Counted from the first letter of the stretch, positions 25,740-34,796 are shown. The stretch: 36,644 nt of DNA from Bacteroidia bacterium (GCA_025358395.1 JANYJT010000186.1:1-36644), one strand, 5' to 3'. Translations and numbers: made by a program. Notes: generated by a model not told the origin, from the sequence alone.

Positions 25740-27380
25740 TTAAGTATACAAATACCGTTTGATATTCCTTTTTGGGGTCTTCTCAAACTCTTTGTCGACC
25801 AGAATAATGGAACTGAGCCGCGCAAACTTCGGAAGTTCCTTGTTCACTTGTCGCATATTTTCGGCCATTATCTCCTTGAGTCTGGATTCATCTGCCTTCT
25901 CAGCCTCAACTAATTCAGGATCCGCATAGACAAAAGCCACCATTTTCTTGTCTCGCTCGGTGATCACACATTCCAGGATGAACGGGTAGTTGCAGAGTTT
26001 TGCCTCCATCTCTTCCGGATAGATATTCTGACCGGAGGCTCCCAAAAGCATGTTTTTGCACCTTCCACGGATGTAAATAAAATTCTCCTTGTCGATAACT
26101 CCAAGATCACCGGTGTGCAGCCAGCCATCACTATCAATTGCATCTGATGTCGCTTTTTCATTGTTGTAGTATCCCATCATCACGTTGGCGCCCCTTACCA
26201 GGATTTCACCCACCTGATTATACGGATCTTTGGAGTCAATGCGTACCTCCATCCTGTCGACAAGTTTACCGGCTGATGACGATTTGAAACTATTCCAGGG
26301 CTCATACGAAATCAGCGGACCGCATTCGGTCATCCCGTAACCAATCGTGAATGGAAATTTAATTTTTCTGAAAAAGGCCTCGACCTCATGGTTAAGCGGT
26401 GCACCGCCGATGACAATTTCGTGGAAATTGCCGCCAAAGGTTTCAACCAGACTGGCCCTGACCTTTTTATGCAAAAGAAGCTGTATCCCGGGTACTTTGA
26501 GCAGAAATTTTACCACCGGCTTTTCGAGAGCAGGCAGAATGCGCTTCCTGTATATTTTTTCGATGACCAGCGGAACAGACAGGATCAGCCTGGGCTTTAC
26601 TTCCTGGAATGCTTTGATTATCAATTGCGGAGTAGGCGGTTTCGTCAAAAAGGTAACATGGCATCCCACCGAAACCGGAAACAGAAATTCGAACAGCAAC
26701 CCGAATACATGCGCCATTGGAAGGAAGGAGACGATCTTGTCGCCGGCTTTTAATGGCATATGTTCCTGGGCATAAACGATGTTCGAAAGCAGACTTCGTG
26801 CTGGAATCATGACTCCCTTGGAAAATCCTGAGGTGCCGCTTGTGTAGGATAAAATGCTTAACTCATCGTTCTCATATTCAGTCAGTTCGAAGTTGTCAGG
26901 GGCAGATTTCCCGGCATGCTTTTCAGTAAAACACTTGTTCCAAAGCTCCTTATCATCAGGTGACTGAAACTTGATGGCAGAAAAATCGGTTAGGCTGATA
27001 ACCCCTTTGATTCCTGGCATTTTCTTTGGATCAAGCTTCTCAAACAACGCCTCAGCCGCAAAGAGGAAGCAGGAATCAGAGTGAAGCAGGATGTGCTGAA
27101 TATCTTCCGGATTAAAATCCGGCAAGACCGGAACAGTTACACCACCGTACCCGGAAACCGCCAGAAATGAGATGGCCCAATTCGATGAATTACGCCCCAG
27201 AATGGCAATTTTATCCCCCTTTTTAACACCACTTTCCTTCAAATAGCAATGAATCTGGCGGATAATCTGAGCTGATTCTCCATAAGTAACTGTGGATCCC
27301 TGAAAATCGGAAAAAGCAGGCTTCAACCAATTGTCCCGGAAAGACTGTACATAAATTCCAATAAGATGATCGTGCTTCAT
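25740..27380 (-). CDS. Long-chain fatty acid--CoA ligase / AMP-dependent synthetase
   Basis: The frame is open from 27455 (571 residues), but the start at 27380 (546 residues, 'MKHDHLIGIYVQSFRDNW') fits remembered relatives, which begin with an 'HFIxYIExSIRxNW'-like stretch. ANL-superfamily motifs are complete: the phosphate loop 'YTSGTSGFSKGVMIP', 'GYGMTECGPLISYEP', 'DGWLHTGDLGVIDKENFIYI', 'GRCKNMLLGASGQNIYPEE' and the C-terminal lysine region 'EKTPKRNIKRYLYT'. It would activate a carboxylic acid as an acyl-AMP and then an acyl-CoA. Chain length cannot be predicted. No signal peptide is visible. Its own promoter presumably lies in the AT-rich gap before 27579. Confidence 0.88.
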   Translation of the reverse strand: MKHDHLIGIYVQSFRDNWLKPAFSDFQGSTVTYGESAQIIRQIHCYLKESGVKKGDKIAILGRNSSNWAISFLAVSGYGGVTVPVLPDFNPEDIQHILLHSDSCFLFAAEALFEKLDPKKMPGIKGVISLTDFSAIKFQSPDDKELWNKCFTEKHAGKSAPDNFELTEYENDELSILSYTSGTSGFSKGVMIPARSLLSNIVYAQEHMPLKAGDKIVSFLPMAHVFGLLFEFLFPVSVGCHVTFLTKPPTPQLIIKAFQEVKPRLILSVPLVIEKIYRKRILPALEKPVVKFLLKVPGIQLLLHKKVRASLVETFGGNFHEIVIGGAPLNHEVEAFFRKIKFPFTIGYGMTECGPLISYEPWNSFKSSSAGKLVDRMEVRIDSKDPYNQVGEILVRGANVMMGYYNNEKATSDAIDSDGWLHTGDLGVIDKENFIYIRGRCKNMLLGASGQNIYPEEMEAKLCNYPFILECVITERDKKMVAFVYADPELVEAEKADESRLKEIMAENMRQVNKELPKFARLSSIILVDKEFEKTPKRNIKRYLYT

Positions 27381-27578
27381 AAGTTTTGAATATTTGATGT
27401 TCAACGATGCCACCGCAGATTTTAAAATTACTAAAACATCTTCACTTTTTTTCATTCAAAGATCAATCAAAACATCAACCTGCTTTTTTAACAATAAAAA
27501 AACAAATTAGATGAAGATGAATTCAAACAAGTTGACTATTTTTAAACTGTTCTTCCATAAATCTTTTAATAAATTGCT

Positions 27579-29003
27579 ATGATTCAAAAAAATAGATACT
27601 GGAAAGTATGGCTGGTTTCACTGTTTGCCTGCTCAAATTTTGTCTCAACCGGTCAGAATATTTGGCCTCAATTTCGGGGACCCGAGAACAACATGGTCGC
27701 CAAAAGCACCCATCTTCCCGAAACCTGGGGTACCAATCTGAATGTCAAATGGACATTTGATATGCCAGGCGAAAGTTGGTCATCACCGATTGTATTTGGG
27801 GACAAAGTATTTATTACTTCCGCTTTCCCCGAAAAAAGGAAAGAACCGGTGGCACCTCCTCCTCCGCCACCTCCACCGCCTCCAGCTCAACCAAATGCAG
27901 CAACTCCGGCAAATCCAGCCGCTGCCGCACAGCCTGCACCACCTACTCCACCCAAGCCCGAAGACAATAGTTATCTGGAAGAAATTTATCGTTGGGAGGT
28001 TACTTGCATCGATCTGAAAACCGGGAAAGAACTTTGGAAACAGGTGGCCCGAAAAGGCAGCCCGAAAACCAGAAAGCATGCGGCTAGTAATTATGCCTGC
28101 GAAACTCCTGTGACAGATGGCAAAAGGGTGTATGCCTATTTCGGCATGGTTGGCATCTTCTGTTATGACCTCAACGGCAAACAACTCTGGCAAAAAGAGA
28201 TCGCGGCGAACCGTACCCAAAATAACTGGGGAACAGGTTCCTCACCGGTTATCTTTAACGATATCCTTTATGTTTTAAATGACAACGAAGAAGACTCCTG
28301 GCTGATGGCGCTCGATGCAGCAACCGGAAACGAGAAATGGAAAGTAAAGCGACAGGAGCTAACGACTTACAGCACTCCGGTGATTTGGAAAAATAATAGC
28401 CGGACTGAACTCGTCACAATGGGAAAAACGGCCCGTTCTTACGATCCGGCCACCGGAAAACTTCTTTGGGAATTGAAGATTGGTGGCGAACAAGCCATCG
28501 CAGGTCCGGTATATGATAAAGAAAATATTTACCTGGGAAATTCAGGAGGCAGGGAAATTATCACTGATCTCTTTTGTGTCAAGGCCGGCGCATCCGGAGA
28601 TATCACTCCCGCCGACAGCGGACTGGTTAGCAGTGGCGTAAAATGGACCGTGCGAAAAGCGAATGTAAATAATCCAAGTCCGCTGTTGTACGATGGACTG
28701 ATTTACATTGTTGGTGGTCGGGGCGGAGATCTCACCTGTTTCGAAGCCGCCACCGGGAAACTTGTGTACAAAACAAAAGTTCCAAAAGTTGGCGCTTGCT
28801 GGTCTACCCCCTGGATACAAAACGGCAAAATCTATTTCTACGACGAGAAAGGGATCACGCAAGTTCTCAAGGCCGGAAAAATCATGGAGCCAATTGCGGC
28901 CAATACTTTGGATGATAAGTTCTGGGCATCTGTTGCCATTACCGACAAGGCTTATATTTTCAAAGGGGTAAAAAAGATCTGGTGTATTGGCGGGATGGAT
29001 TAA
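27579..29003 (+). CDS. Secreted PQQ-like beta-propeller protein with polyproline insert
   Basis: The product is 474 residues with a signal peptide ('WLVSLFACSNFVSTGQ'). It shows repeated propeller strands ending in Trp-containing turns: 'GTNLNVKWTFDMPGESWSSP', 'GKELWKQVARKG', 'GKQLWQKEIAANR', 'GNEKWKVKRQEL', 'GKLLWELKIGG' and 'GKLVYKTKVPK'. These are BamB/PQQ-dehydrogenase-type blades. No metal or PQQ catalytic site is apparent, so a binding or scaffolding role is more likely than a dehydrogenase. A run of ten prolines (residues 93-102) and an alanine/proline-rich stretch (about 103-130) interrupt the first blade. The stop lies nine bases from the convergent coaX gene. Confidence 0.82.
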   Translation: MIQKNRYWKVWLVSLFACSNFVSTGQNIWPQFRGPENNMVAKSTHLPETWGTNLNVKWTFDMPGESWSSPIVFGDKVFITSAFPEKRKEPVAPPPPPPPPPPAQPNAATPANPAAAAQPAPPTPPKPEDNSYLEEIYRWEVTCIDLKTGKELWKQVARKGSPKTRKHAASNYACETPVTDGKRVYAYFGMVGIFCYDLNGKQLWQKEIAANRTQNNWGTGSSPVIFNDILYVLNDNEEDSWLMALDAATGNEKWKVKRQELTTYSTPVIWKNNSRTELVTMGKTARSYDPATGKLLWELKIGGEQAIAGPVYDKENIYLGNSGGREIITDLFCVKAGASGDITPADSGLVSSGVKWTVRKANVNNPSPLLYDGLIYIVGGRGGDLTCFEAATGKLVYKTKVPKVGACWSTPWIQNGKIYFYDEKGITQVLKAGKIMEPIAANTLDDKFWASVAITDKAYIFKGVKKIWCIGGMD

Positions 29004-29012
29004 TCTATTCGC

Positions 29013-29780
29013 TCAATCTACCAGAAGATCTGCCATGTATTTCAGCCCATCCAAAGTCAGATTCTCATCAATAATTTGAATTCTGGAAGAGATGTTTTGC
29101 AAGACGGACGACAATCCGCCGGTAGCAATCACTGTGAGCTTCTCCGAAAGCTCAGATTCAGTCCTGGCTACCATCGAATCTACCAATCCGGCGAAACCCA
29201 AAACAATTCCCGACTGAATGGCATGAATCGTATTGTCTCCCAGAACAGAAGGTGGCGCAACAAGCTGCACATCCCGCAATTGGGCCGTATTACCAGTCAG
29301 GGATTTTAAGGCAGTCAGCAACCCGGGCGTAATGGCTACTCCCAGAATTTTTCCTGATTTGTTGATGGTTGTAAAGGTAAGCGCGGTGCCGAAATCGATT
29401 ACCATGCATGGACCGCCATAACGAATAAAGGCAGCAGTGGCATCCGCAACGATATCGGTTCCAATTTCATCCCTGCTCAAGATCTCAACAGGCAATTTAT
29501 CGTACAATGATGGTTCCACCAATAACGGTGCATGGCCCAATAAATGGAGCAGCATCTCTTTGAAAGGCCTGATCAAACTGGGCACCACACTGCTAAGGAC
29601 AGTTTTAGTAATTTTGTCTTTGCAAATAGTGCAACTGTTAAACAAGGATCTGAAAATTACCTCATATTCATCTGCCGTTTTCGCGACATCCGTCTGAATA
29701 CGCCAGATTTTCAGCCATTCATTCTGATCATTTATCCCAAATACAATGTTGGTGTTGCCGATGTCGATGGTTAAAGTCAT
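29013..29780 (-). CDS. coaX: Type III pantothenate kinase
   Basis: The product is 255 residues, starting at 29780 so that the nucleotide-phosphate motif 'DIGNTNIVFG' (Asp6) is at the very N-terminus; the upstream ATG at 29837 adds an unlikely 19 residues. The second motif 'EIGTDIVADATAA' (Asp109) and third 'VIDFGTALTFT' (Asp129) are intact, as is the glycine-rich 'TPGLLTALKSLTGNTAQL'. CoaX phosphorylates pantothenate in the first step of coenzyme A synthesis; type III enzymes are not inhibited by CoA and need a monovalent cation. The usual 'GADR' is 'GTDI' here, a substitution worth noting. The gene is monocistronic, with a candidate promoter at 29810-29837. Confidence 0.9.
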   Translation of the reverse strand: MTLTIDIGNTNIVFGINDQNEWLKIWRIQTDVAKTADEYEVIFRSLFNSCTICKDKITKTVLSSVVPSLIRPFKEMLLHLLGHAPLLVEPSLYDKLPVEILSRDEIGTDIVADATAAFIRYGGPCMVIDFGTALTFTTINKSGKILGVAITPGLLTALKSLTGNTAQLRDVQLVAPPSVLGDNTIHAIQSGIVLGFAGLVDSMVARTESELSEKLTVIATGGLSSVLQNISSRIQIIDENLTLDGLKYMADLLVD

Positions 29781-29809
29781 ATGCTCAAAGGGTTGCGTTT
29801 CTGCTCGTC

Positions 29810-29837
29810 CGAAATTACAAATATTTTGGCACAACAA
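29810..29837 (-). promoter_or_regulatory. Candidate coaX promoter
   Basis: On the minus strand a TTG (29837-29835) is followed after 17 bases by TAATTTCG (29817-29810), one mismatch from TAnnTTTG. Transcription would begin about 30 bases before the coaX start at 29780. Match and spacing are acceptable but not strong. Confidence 0.3.
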
Positions 29838-29975
29838 TATTTAATAAAAATTGCGGGCTCTAAATGGGTGAACATCTTTGATTTATCATGGCAATTTTGC
29901 AATATTGCCGTTCTGTTTAACATCCAAATTCAATTTATTGTCTTCGATTTATGTACTTTTAGAGAAAGCTAAACA

Positions 29976-31766
29976 ATGAACTCATACTTTGGCGTGAAAT
30001 ATGCCGCGATTACCTGGATTCTTCTGTTGCTAAGCCTATCGCTTCAGTCTCAAACACTACCGGGCTTTAAACTTACCGGAACTTTCGATGAACAGCAGAT
30101 GCTCATCGAAAACGCAGCTCCATCAACACGTATCCTGATCAACGCGCCACTCAAAGGATTTGGAAAAAATGACCGCGTTCTGCTGGTTTTTTATGCCCTG
30201 CCCAATGGAAATACAATCGAACACACTCTTGGCAAGAGGCTCAAAGAGGGCGACGACTGGCATTACAACATTCAGCACATCGGGGCACAGTCAAGGTTTT
30301 TAAGGCACCTTCTCAAGAAACAGACCATCGTGACGGTCTACCTGGAAACCCGGCAGAAAAGCTGGCCGGCCTGGACCGCGCAAACAAATGATTCCATCCG
30401 GACTGTCAAGAGAATCGTCGACCAAATCAAAGGACTCTTTGCCGAATGGAATCCGCAACTTGTGCTGAATGGCCATAGCGGAGGAGGAAGGTTTATTTTC
30501 AGTTACCTCGATGCGGTTGAATCCATTCCGGAGGATGTGGTCAGAATTGCCTTTCTGGACAGCAACTACGGATACGTCGATTCCCTCCACGGACCAAAAA
30601 TCCTCAACTGGTTGAAATCCGATAAACACAACTGTCTCTCCGTGATGGCCTACAACGACAGTGTCGTGGTGTACAACGGCAAACAACTTGTGTCACCTAC
30701 CGGTGGAACCTGGTACCGCAGCAAACTGATGCAAAAATACCTTGGTCAGGCATTCAAATTCAAAACTGAAAGGGAGGACACTTTAATATGGAAAAGTGCC
30801 TTGAAAGGACGAGTGGAATTCATTCTGAAAACCAACCCAGACAACAAAATTTACCACACCGTACAAGTCGAGCGAAACGGTTTTATCCATAGCATGCTTA
30901 GCGGTTCCCGTTATGAAAACAAAGGATATAGCTACTTTGGTGAACGGGCTTATACTGAATTCATTGGAGATTCTATTCTTTTACCAATCCGTAGATTAAA
31001 CATTCCACCCCGCAAACCGGATGCAGAAACAGGTTCTGCTTTTATGAAAAGGATCGCTTCTTTGCCGTTGGACGAGCGGGAGGAGGAGATATTTCAAGCC
31101 CTGTCTTCCGGTAATATTCCGGATTTTTTAAGAAATACAATTACAATAAAGGGCGAGTTTGCCGATTCTGCCGGGAAACTTCATCAGGTGATTTACGAAG
31201 TCATGTCAGATTATCTTGCAGTAGGTAGCAACAAGGATAATTGCCGTATCCCAATGAACCCTTTTACCGCGCAGAATCTTGCTTTCCAGTTTGGCGCTTC
31301 GCTTATTACCGCCAAATTGAGCGATCATATTTACAGTCAGGCAGAGATAAAACTTGCCCCTTTCAGCTACATCCCGGTAGGCAATGCCAACGAACTCGTT
31401 TCTAAGTTCCAGGAGCATAATGCCGTAATTGAGAAACAGCTAACAGAATCAGGAGGGAAACACGGTCAGCTCGTGGCGGGCATTAAGAAGGATGTAATAC
31501 TCACCTCCCGAAACGCGACACAACCGGATAAAGTGGTCATTTACGGCTGGCACAAACCAGATGGAAAACCCATCCAACCCATCTACAGCGGACATGTTTA
31601 CTGGTATGTCGATTATAGCCACGGGATCAGGCTGATAAACAACCAGGTAATGATCGATGGCAAACGCTTTTTGTTCACGGATATTTTAAAGGATCCGCTG
31701 CTGTTCAAAATATTCAGCAACGAAACTAAACCAATGGACACCGTTGGCTATCGCCGGAAGTTGTAG
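29976..31766 (+). CDS. Secreted alpha/beta-hydrolase fused to an uncharacterised C-terminal domain
   Basis: The product is 596 residues with a signal peptide ('ITWILLLLSLSLQSQ'). Residues about 30-330 read as an alpha/beta hydrolase: 'RVLLVFYALPNGNTIEHTLG', the nucleophile elbow 'LNGHSGGGRFIF' (Ser168), a following 'FLDSNYGYVD', and a possible late histidine in 'VERNGFIHSMLSG'. From about residue 345 a second module follows, with 'YEVMSDYLAVGSNKDNCRIP' and 'VVIYGWHKPDGKPIQPIYSG', then 'YWYVDYSHGIRLINNQVMID'. I recall similar motifs in unannotated planctomycete and Bacteroidota proteins but cannot name the domain. Cleavage of a peptide or polysaccharide ester in the periplasm is possible; nothing more specific can be supported. 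Its stop is two bases from the convergent yiaK-like gene. Confidence 0.75.
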   Translation: MNSYFGVKYAAITWILLLLSLSLQSQTLPGFKLTGTFDEQQMLIENAAPSTRILINAPLKGFGKNDRVLLVFYALPNGNTIEHTLGKRLKEGDDWHYNIQHIGAQSRFLRHLLKKQTIVTVYLETRQKSWPAWTAQTNDSIRTVKRIVDQIKGLFAEWNPQLVLNGHSGGGRFIFSYLDAVESIPEDVVRIAFLDSNYGYVDSLHGPKILNWLKSDKHNCLSVMAYNDSVVVYNGKQLVSPTGGTWYRSKLMQKYLGQAFKFKTEREDTLIWKSALKGRVEFILKTNPDNKIYHTVQVERNGFIHSMLSGSRYENKGYSYFGERAYTEFIGDSILLPIRRLNIPPRKPDAETGSAFMKRIASLPLDEREEEIFQALSSGNIPDFLRNTITIKGEFADSAGKLHQVIYEVMSDYLAVGSNKDNCRIPMNPFTAQNLAFQFGASLITAKLSDHIYSQAEIKLAPFSYIPVGNANELVSKFQEHNAVIEKQLTESGGKHGQLVAGIKKDVILTSRNATQPDKVVIYGWHKPDGKPIQPIYSGHVYWYVDYSHGIRLINNQVMIDGKRFLFTDILKDPLLFKIFSNETKPMDTVGYRRKL

Positions 31767-31768
31767 GG

Positions 31769-32788
31769 TTAATTTCCTTTTGCCAGCTCCAGAACCTTTG
31801 CCCAAACACTGTCATCTACCGGAATTCCGAGTTCATCGTTCTCCTTTCGCTTTCTCAATGATTGTTCTCCCGGATAAAAAATTTCATCTGCCACATTCGC
31901 CGGAATGGAGGCCTTAAGTTGGTCAATCGTTTCGTGAATAGCCTGATCCAAAAATCCTTCCGCATTAAATTTCAATGGATCAAAGGCAATAAACACCTGA
32001 TTGTTTCTGCCGCAGTTCCCTTTTCCAGCCTTGTCAACCCCGGCAGTGGTGAGGCCTCCCGACAACAATGCCGAAAAAAGATCCAGCATCACGGCGAATC
32101 CTGAACCTTTCCAATAGCCCGTCGGCAGTAGACGACGAGTCTTTTCGATGGCACCCGGATCGTCGGTCAGGTTACCTTCGAGGTCAAACCCTCCCGGATA
32201 AGACAGTTTCTCGTTTTTCAGCCGTGTAACCTGCAGTTTTCCATATGAATATTGCGACATGGCCATATCCAGAACCAAAGGAATATTTTTACCGGGCAAA
32301 GCCATAACAAATGGATTGTTCCCAATGCATTCGAATTTAGTTCCCCAGGCCGGCATACAAGATTCGGTATTGGTCCAGCAAATGGCTGCAAAACCCTTTT
32401 CAGCAGCTTGCCAGCCATAGGTACCTCCGCGCATCCAATGGGTGGAATTCTTCATGCTTACGATCCCAAATCCATTTTCGGCAGCCAGTTCGGTGGCCCG
32501 GTTCATTGCAAACAAAGAGCTGAGAACCCCAGGCCCCAGGTTTCCGTTGTAAATTTCCATGGCACCGAGAGCTAATTCAAGAGTGGGTTCGGCTTCAGGA
32601 TCGACCCAGCTTTTACCCAAATATTCCACAAATCTTTCAACGCGGTTCAATCCATGGGAATAAACACCGTCGCGGCTTGTTTCGGAGTGTATCTTTGCGC
32701 AGATCCCGGCTTTTCCTTCCGGCATACCCGCCCGGCAGAAGGCTGATTTAATAGTGGATTGCATCACTTCAAAACTGATTCTGGTCAT
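31769..32788 (-). CDS. yiaK: Malate/L-lactate dehydrogenase-family oxidoreductase, YiaK-like
   Basis: The product is 339 residues of the Ldh_2 (NAD-dependent, non-Rossmann) family. 'SETSRDGVYSHGLNRVERFV' carries the conserved SHG histidine, and 'STHWMRGGTYGWQAAEKGFA', 'CWTNTESCMPAWG', 'IGNNPFVMALP' and 'RLLPTGYWKGSGFAVMLDLF' match E. coli YiaK (3-dehydro-L-gulonate 2-dehydrogenase, about 332 residues) more closely than malate or lactate dehydrogenases. It would reduce 2,3-diketo-L-gulonate, a step linked to ascorbate or uronic-acid breakdown. No other yia/ula genes are in the window, so the pathway context is missing and the substrate is inferred from sequence likeness only. The start at 32788 gives the expected length. 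Confidence 0.85.
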   Translation of the reverse strand: MTRISFEVMQSTIKSAFCRAGMPEGKAGICAKIHSETSRDGVYSHGLNRVERFVEYLGKSWVDPEAEPTLELALGAMEIYNGNLGPGVLSSLFAMNRATELAAENGFGIVSMKNSTHWMRGGTYGWQAAEKGFAAICWTNTESCMPAWGTKFECIGNNPFVMALPGKNIPLVLDMAMSQYSYGKLQVTRLKNEKLSYPGGFDLEGNLTDDPGAIEKTRRLLPTGYWKGSGFAVMLDLFSALLSGGLTTAGVDKAGKGNCGRNNQVFIAFDPLKFNAEGFLDQAIHETIDQLKASIPANVADEIFYPGEQSLRKRKENDELGIPVDDSVWAKVLELAKGN

Positions 32789-32887
32789 GGCAAGGATGTT
32801 AAAAATGATGAAAAGATTGAAATTATCGAATGCCGGTTAAAAATAGGTTAATTTTTCATTGGAACATCCTTTAACTTCGCAGCCTGA

Positions 32888-32895
32888 TATATTTG
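32888..32895 (+). promoter_or_regulatory. -7 promoter box of the DUF4403 remnant
   Basis: TATATTTG is a perfect match to TAnnTTTG. It lies 10 bases before the TTG start at 32905, so the transcript would have almost no leader. A clear TTG -33 box is lacking at the right distance (TTTAAC lies about 18 bases upstream). The promoter seems to have outlived the gene. Confidence 0.4.
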
Positions 32896-32904
32896 TACGC
32901 TGAT

Positions 32905-33371
32905 TTGAAAAAATACCTTTTTGCCATACCAATTCTCGCATTGGCGGTATTGGGTGCGGGGGGATGTAAATCTCTCGAACCACAAAAGCCTGCCGAGAAC
33001 TACACCTATGCCCCGGCGAAACCTCAGACTTCCATGCGTCCGACACCACGTTGCGTATTAAAAACCTAAAGTTTGACCTCAGGACAAGGAACCTTTGGAT
33101 GAAATCGGCCAAATGGCTTTTTAATGGTAAGATGGAACGAACCATGACAGAGGCTTTTGCCATTCCGTTTAACACCAATATCAGCGAAATAGAAGATAAT
33201 TTGGTTGGTTTTATGAACCACCGAAAGCTGGGATATGGGTTTGAACTTATCGGGAAACTGAATAGGATAAGTGTGTCAGAACTGATTCTAACGCCGGAAT
33301 CCGTCAAGGCAAATATGGTCTTTTCCGGCAAGCTTTCGCTGGGAATTGAAGAAATGGCGGGGAAAAAATAA
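32905..33371 (+). pseudogene. DUF4403 lipoprotein remnant, middle deleted
   Basis: Two fragments in different frames are joined. The first, from TTG 32905, encodes a lipoprotein signal ('YLFAIPILALAVLGAGGC') and the typical family start 'KSLEPQKPAENYTYAPAKPQ', then runs into a stop at 33067. The second frame (about 33030-33371) carries the C-terminus of the same family: 'LRIKNLKFDLRTRNLWMKSA', 'KWLFNGKMERTMTEAF', and 'GYGFELIGKLNRISVSELIL'. Full-length DUF4403 proteins are roughly 450 residues, so about 300 residues are absent and the deletion also shifts the frame. The protein cannot be made as a unit. The stop lies two bases from the end of the convergent ATPase gene. Alternative: an assembly error at about 33020-33042. 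Confidence 0.78.
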
Positions 33372-33373
33372 AC

Positions 33374-34786
33374 TCAAAAAAGATCATCCATCACAACTTC
33401 ATTTTGTATCATTCCGGCATATTCATTTGGTTTTAGGCCATAAGTTGTAACCATGGTAAGATGAACCGCTTTCCTTGTTTTTGTCTCCTCTCGGAAAGCT
33501 GAGATTTTATTTCTGAGCTTTTGGCTATAGCTTTTGTCTATCGAAAATTCTTCGGTAGCATACTTCATTTCACACAAATTAATCACCTGGTCTTTGCGCT
33601 CAATCAATAAATCAATTTGCGCACCGGGATCAGCTACACGACTTCTCCAGGATGCCGTTTTGCATTGTACTCCCGAAATTCCCAGTTTCCATTTTATTTG
33701 GTCAATGTGTGCCAAACAAACTTGCTCAAAAGCATAACCACTCCAGGCCCTGTGCTGCGGACTGTCAATAGAGGTTGACCAAAAATGGGCATCGTTGTAT
33801 TCATTCTTCTGAATAAATTTAAAGTAAAACAAGGAATAAAAATCGGCCAACTGAAAAAGCCCATCCTTGGTTTTCTTATCCAAAGCGTTGTATTTTCGGA
33901 TAAATCTGCACTCTTCCAGTTCCTGCAATATTCTCGTAGTGCTCCCGCCATCCGGTAGTTTTGACAATGACAGTATTTCGTCTCTGGACAAACCTTTTGC
34001 CTTTTGGGCCAATGCCTCCACTACTTTTACATAATTCTCGTGATTTTTAAACAGTGAAGCATATAGATTATTAAATTCATTGCGCAATTCGCCACTTTCC
34101 TTAAAGAACAGCTTATCAATATTTTGGGCTAAACTCAAGCCCTTTTCAAGCAAGCTGAGATAATAGGGTATTCCGCCAAAAATCATGTAGCTTTCCACAA
34201 TTTGGTAATGGTTTATCGAAATGTTCCTTGAAATCAAATAATCTTCACATTCTCTCAAAGTAAAAGGTGCAATTGCCATTCTTTTCGTGATCCTATTGTG
34301 CAAGCCTCCCTTGTTATTCAACAACTTACCGGTTATCCAGGAAGTTGCCGATCCGCATACGATCAACAGGATGTCTCTTCTTGCTGAGGCCCAATCATTC
34401 CAAAAATGTTCAAATGCACTTAGAAAGCCGGATTTTGGGGTATCCAACCATGGCAATTCATCCAGGAACAGGACTTTCCTTTTTGATTTTGACTGTTCCA
34501 ACAATTGACTTAACTGCCGAAATGCATCAAACCATGTTTCTGCAAAGGGAATTACCAAAGGATTGTGTTTTTGAACCGCAGCATGAAAATTGATCAATTG
34601 TTCTTTCATCCCGGTATTTGCCAATCCGGTCATCTGAAAATCAAATGTGTTGTTGAAATACTCCCTGATTAGGAAGGTTTTTCCAACTCTTCTTCTGCCA
34701 TAGACGACTACAAACTCTGAACTATCACTGTCAGTGTACGATTTTAGTTTTGCTTTTTGCTCGGTCCGTCCAATGATCCTGTCCAT
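33374..34786 (-). CDS. AAA+ ATPase with winged helix and PD-(D/E)XK-like domain (ATPase_2/DUF234 family)
   Basis: The product is 470 residues. An N-terminal P-loop ATPase has Walker A GRRRVGKT (30-37), Walker B 'VLFLDE' (105-110) and a sensor-like 'VCGSATSW' (143-150). A winged-helix segment follows (about 255-305, 'GLSRDEILSLSKLPDGGSTT'). The C-terminal domain looks like a PD-(D/E)XK fold: E354 ('YAFEQ'), D392 ('QIDLLIE') and E406/K408 ('CEMKY'). This is the ATPase_2/DUF234 family, common and patchily distributed in archaea and Bacteroidota, with unknown function. The start at 34786 matches other family members, which begin with an 'IGRxxE' motif. Its promoter carries a four-copy repeat (34797-34898). 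No other defence or mobile gene lies next to it. By eye the gene seems more AT-rich than its neighbours. Confidence 0.85.
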   Translation of the reverse strand: MDRIIGRTEQKAKLKSYTDSDSSEFVVVYGRRRVGKTFLIREYFNNTFDFQMTGLANTGMKEQLINFHAAVQKHNPLVIPFAETWFDAFRQLSQLLEQSKSKRKVLFLDELPWLDTPKSGFLSAFEHFWNDWASARRDILLIVCGSATSWITGKLLNNKGGLHNRITKRMAIAPFTLRECEDYLISRNISINHYQIVESYMIFGGIPYYLSLLEKGLSLAQNIDKLFFKESGELRNEFNNLYASLFKNHENYVKVVEALAQKAKGLSRDEILSLSKLPDGGSTTRILQELEECRFIRKYNALDKKTKDGLFQLADFYSLFYFKFIQKNEYNDAHFWSTSIDSPQHRAWSGYAFEQVCLAHIDQIKWKLGISGVQCKTASWRSRVADPGAQIDLLIERKDQVINLCEMKYATEEFSIDKSYSQKLRNKISAFREETKTRKAVHLTMVTTYGLKPNEYAGMIQNEVVMDDLF

Positions 34787-34796
34787 ACTTCAACCT

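Noticed and set aside
33051..33371. Possible small gene of 106 codons
   Set aside because: Its sequence is the C-terminal end of a DUF4403 protein whose N-terminus lies just upstream in another frame.
33374..34786. Restriction-modification or phage-defence operon
   Set aside because: Only one gene is present; no methyltransferase, toxin, integrase or other defence component lies next to the ATPase gene.
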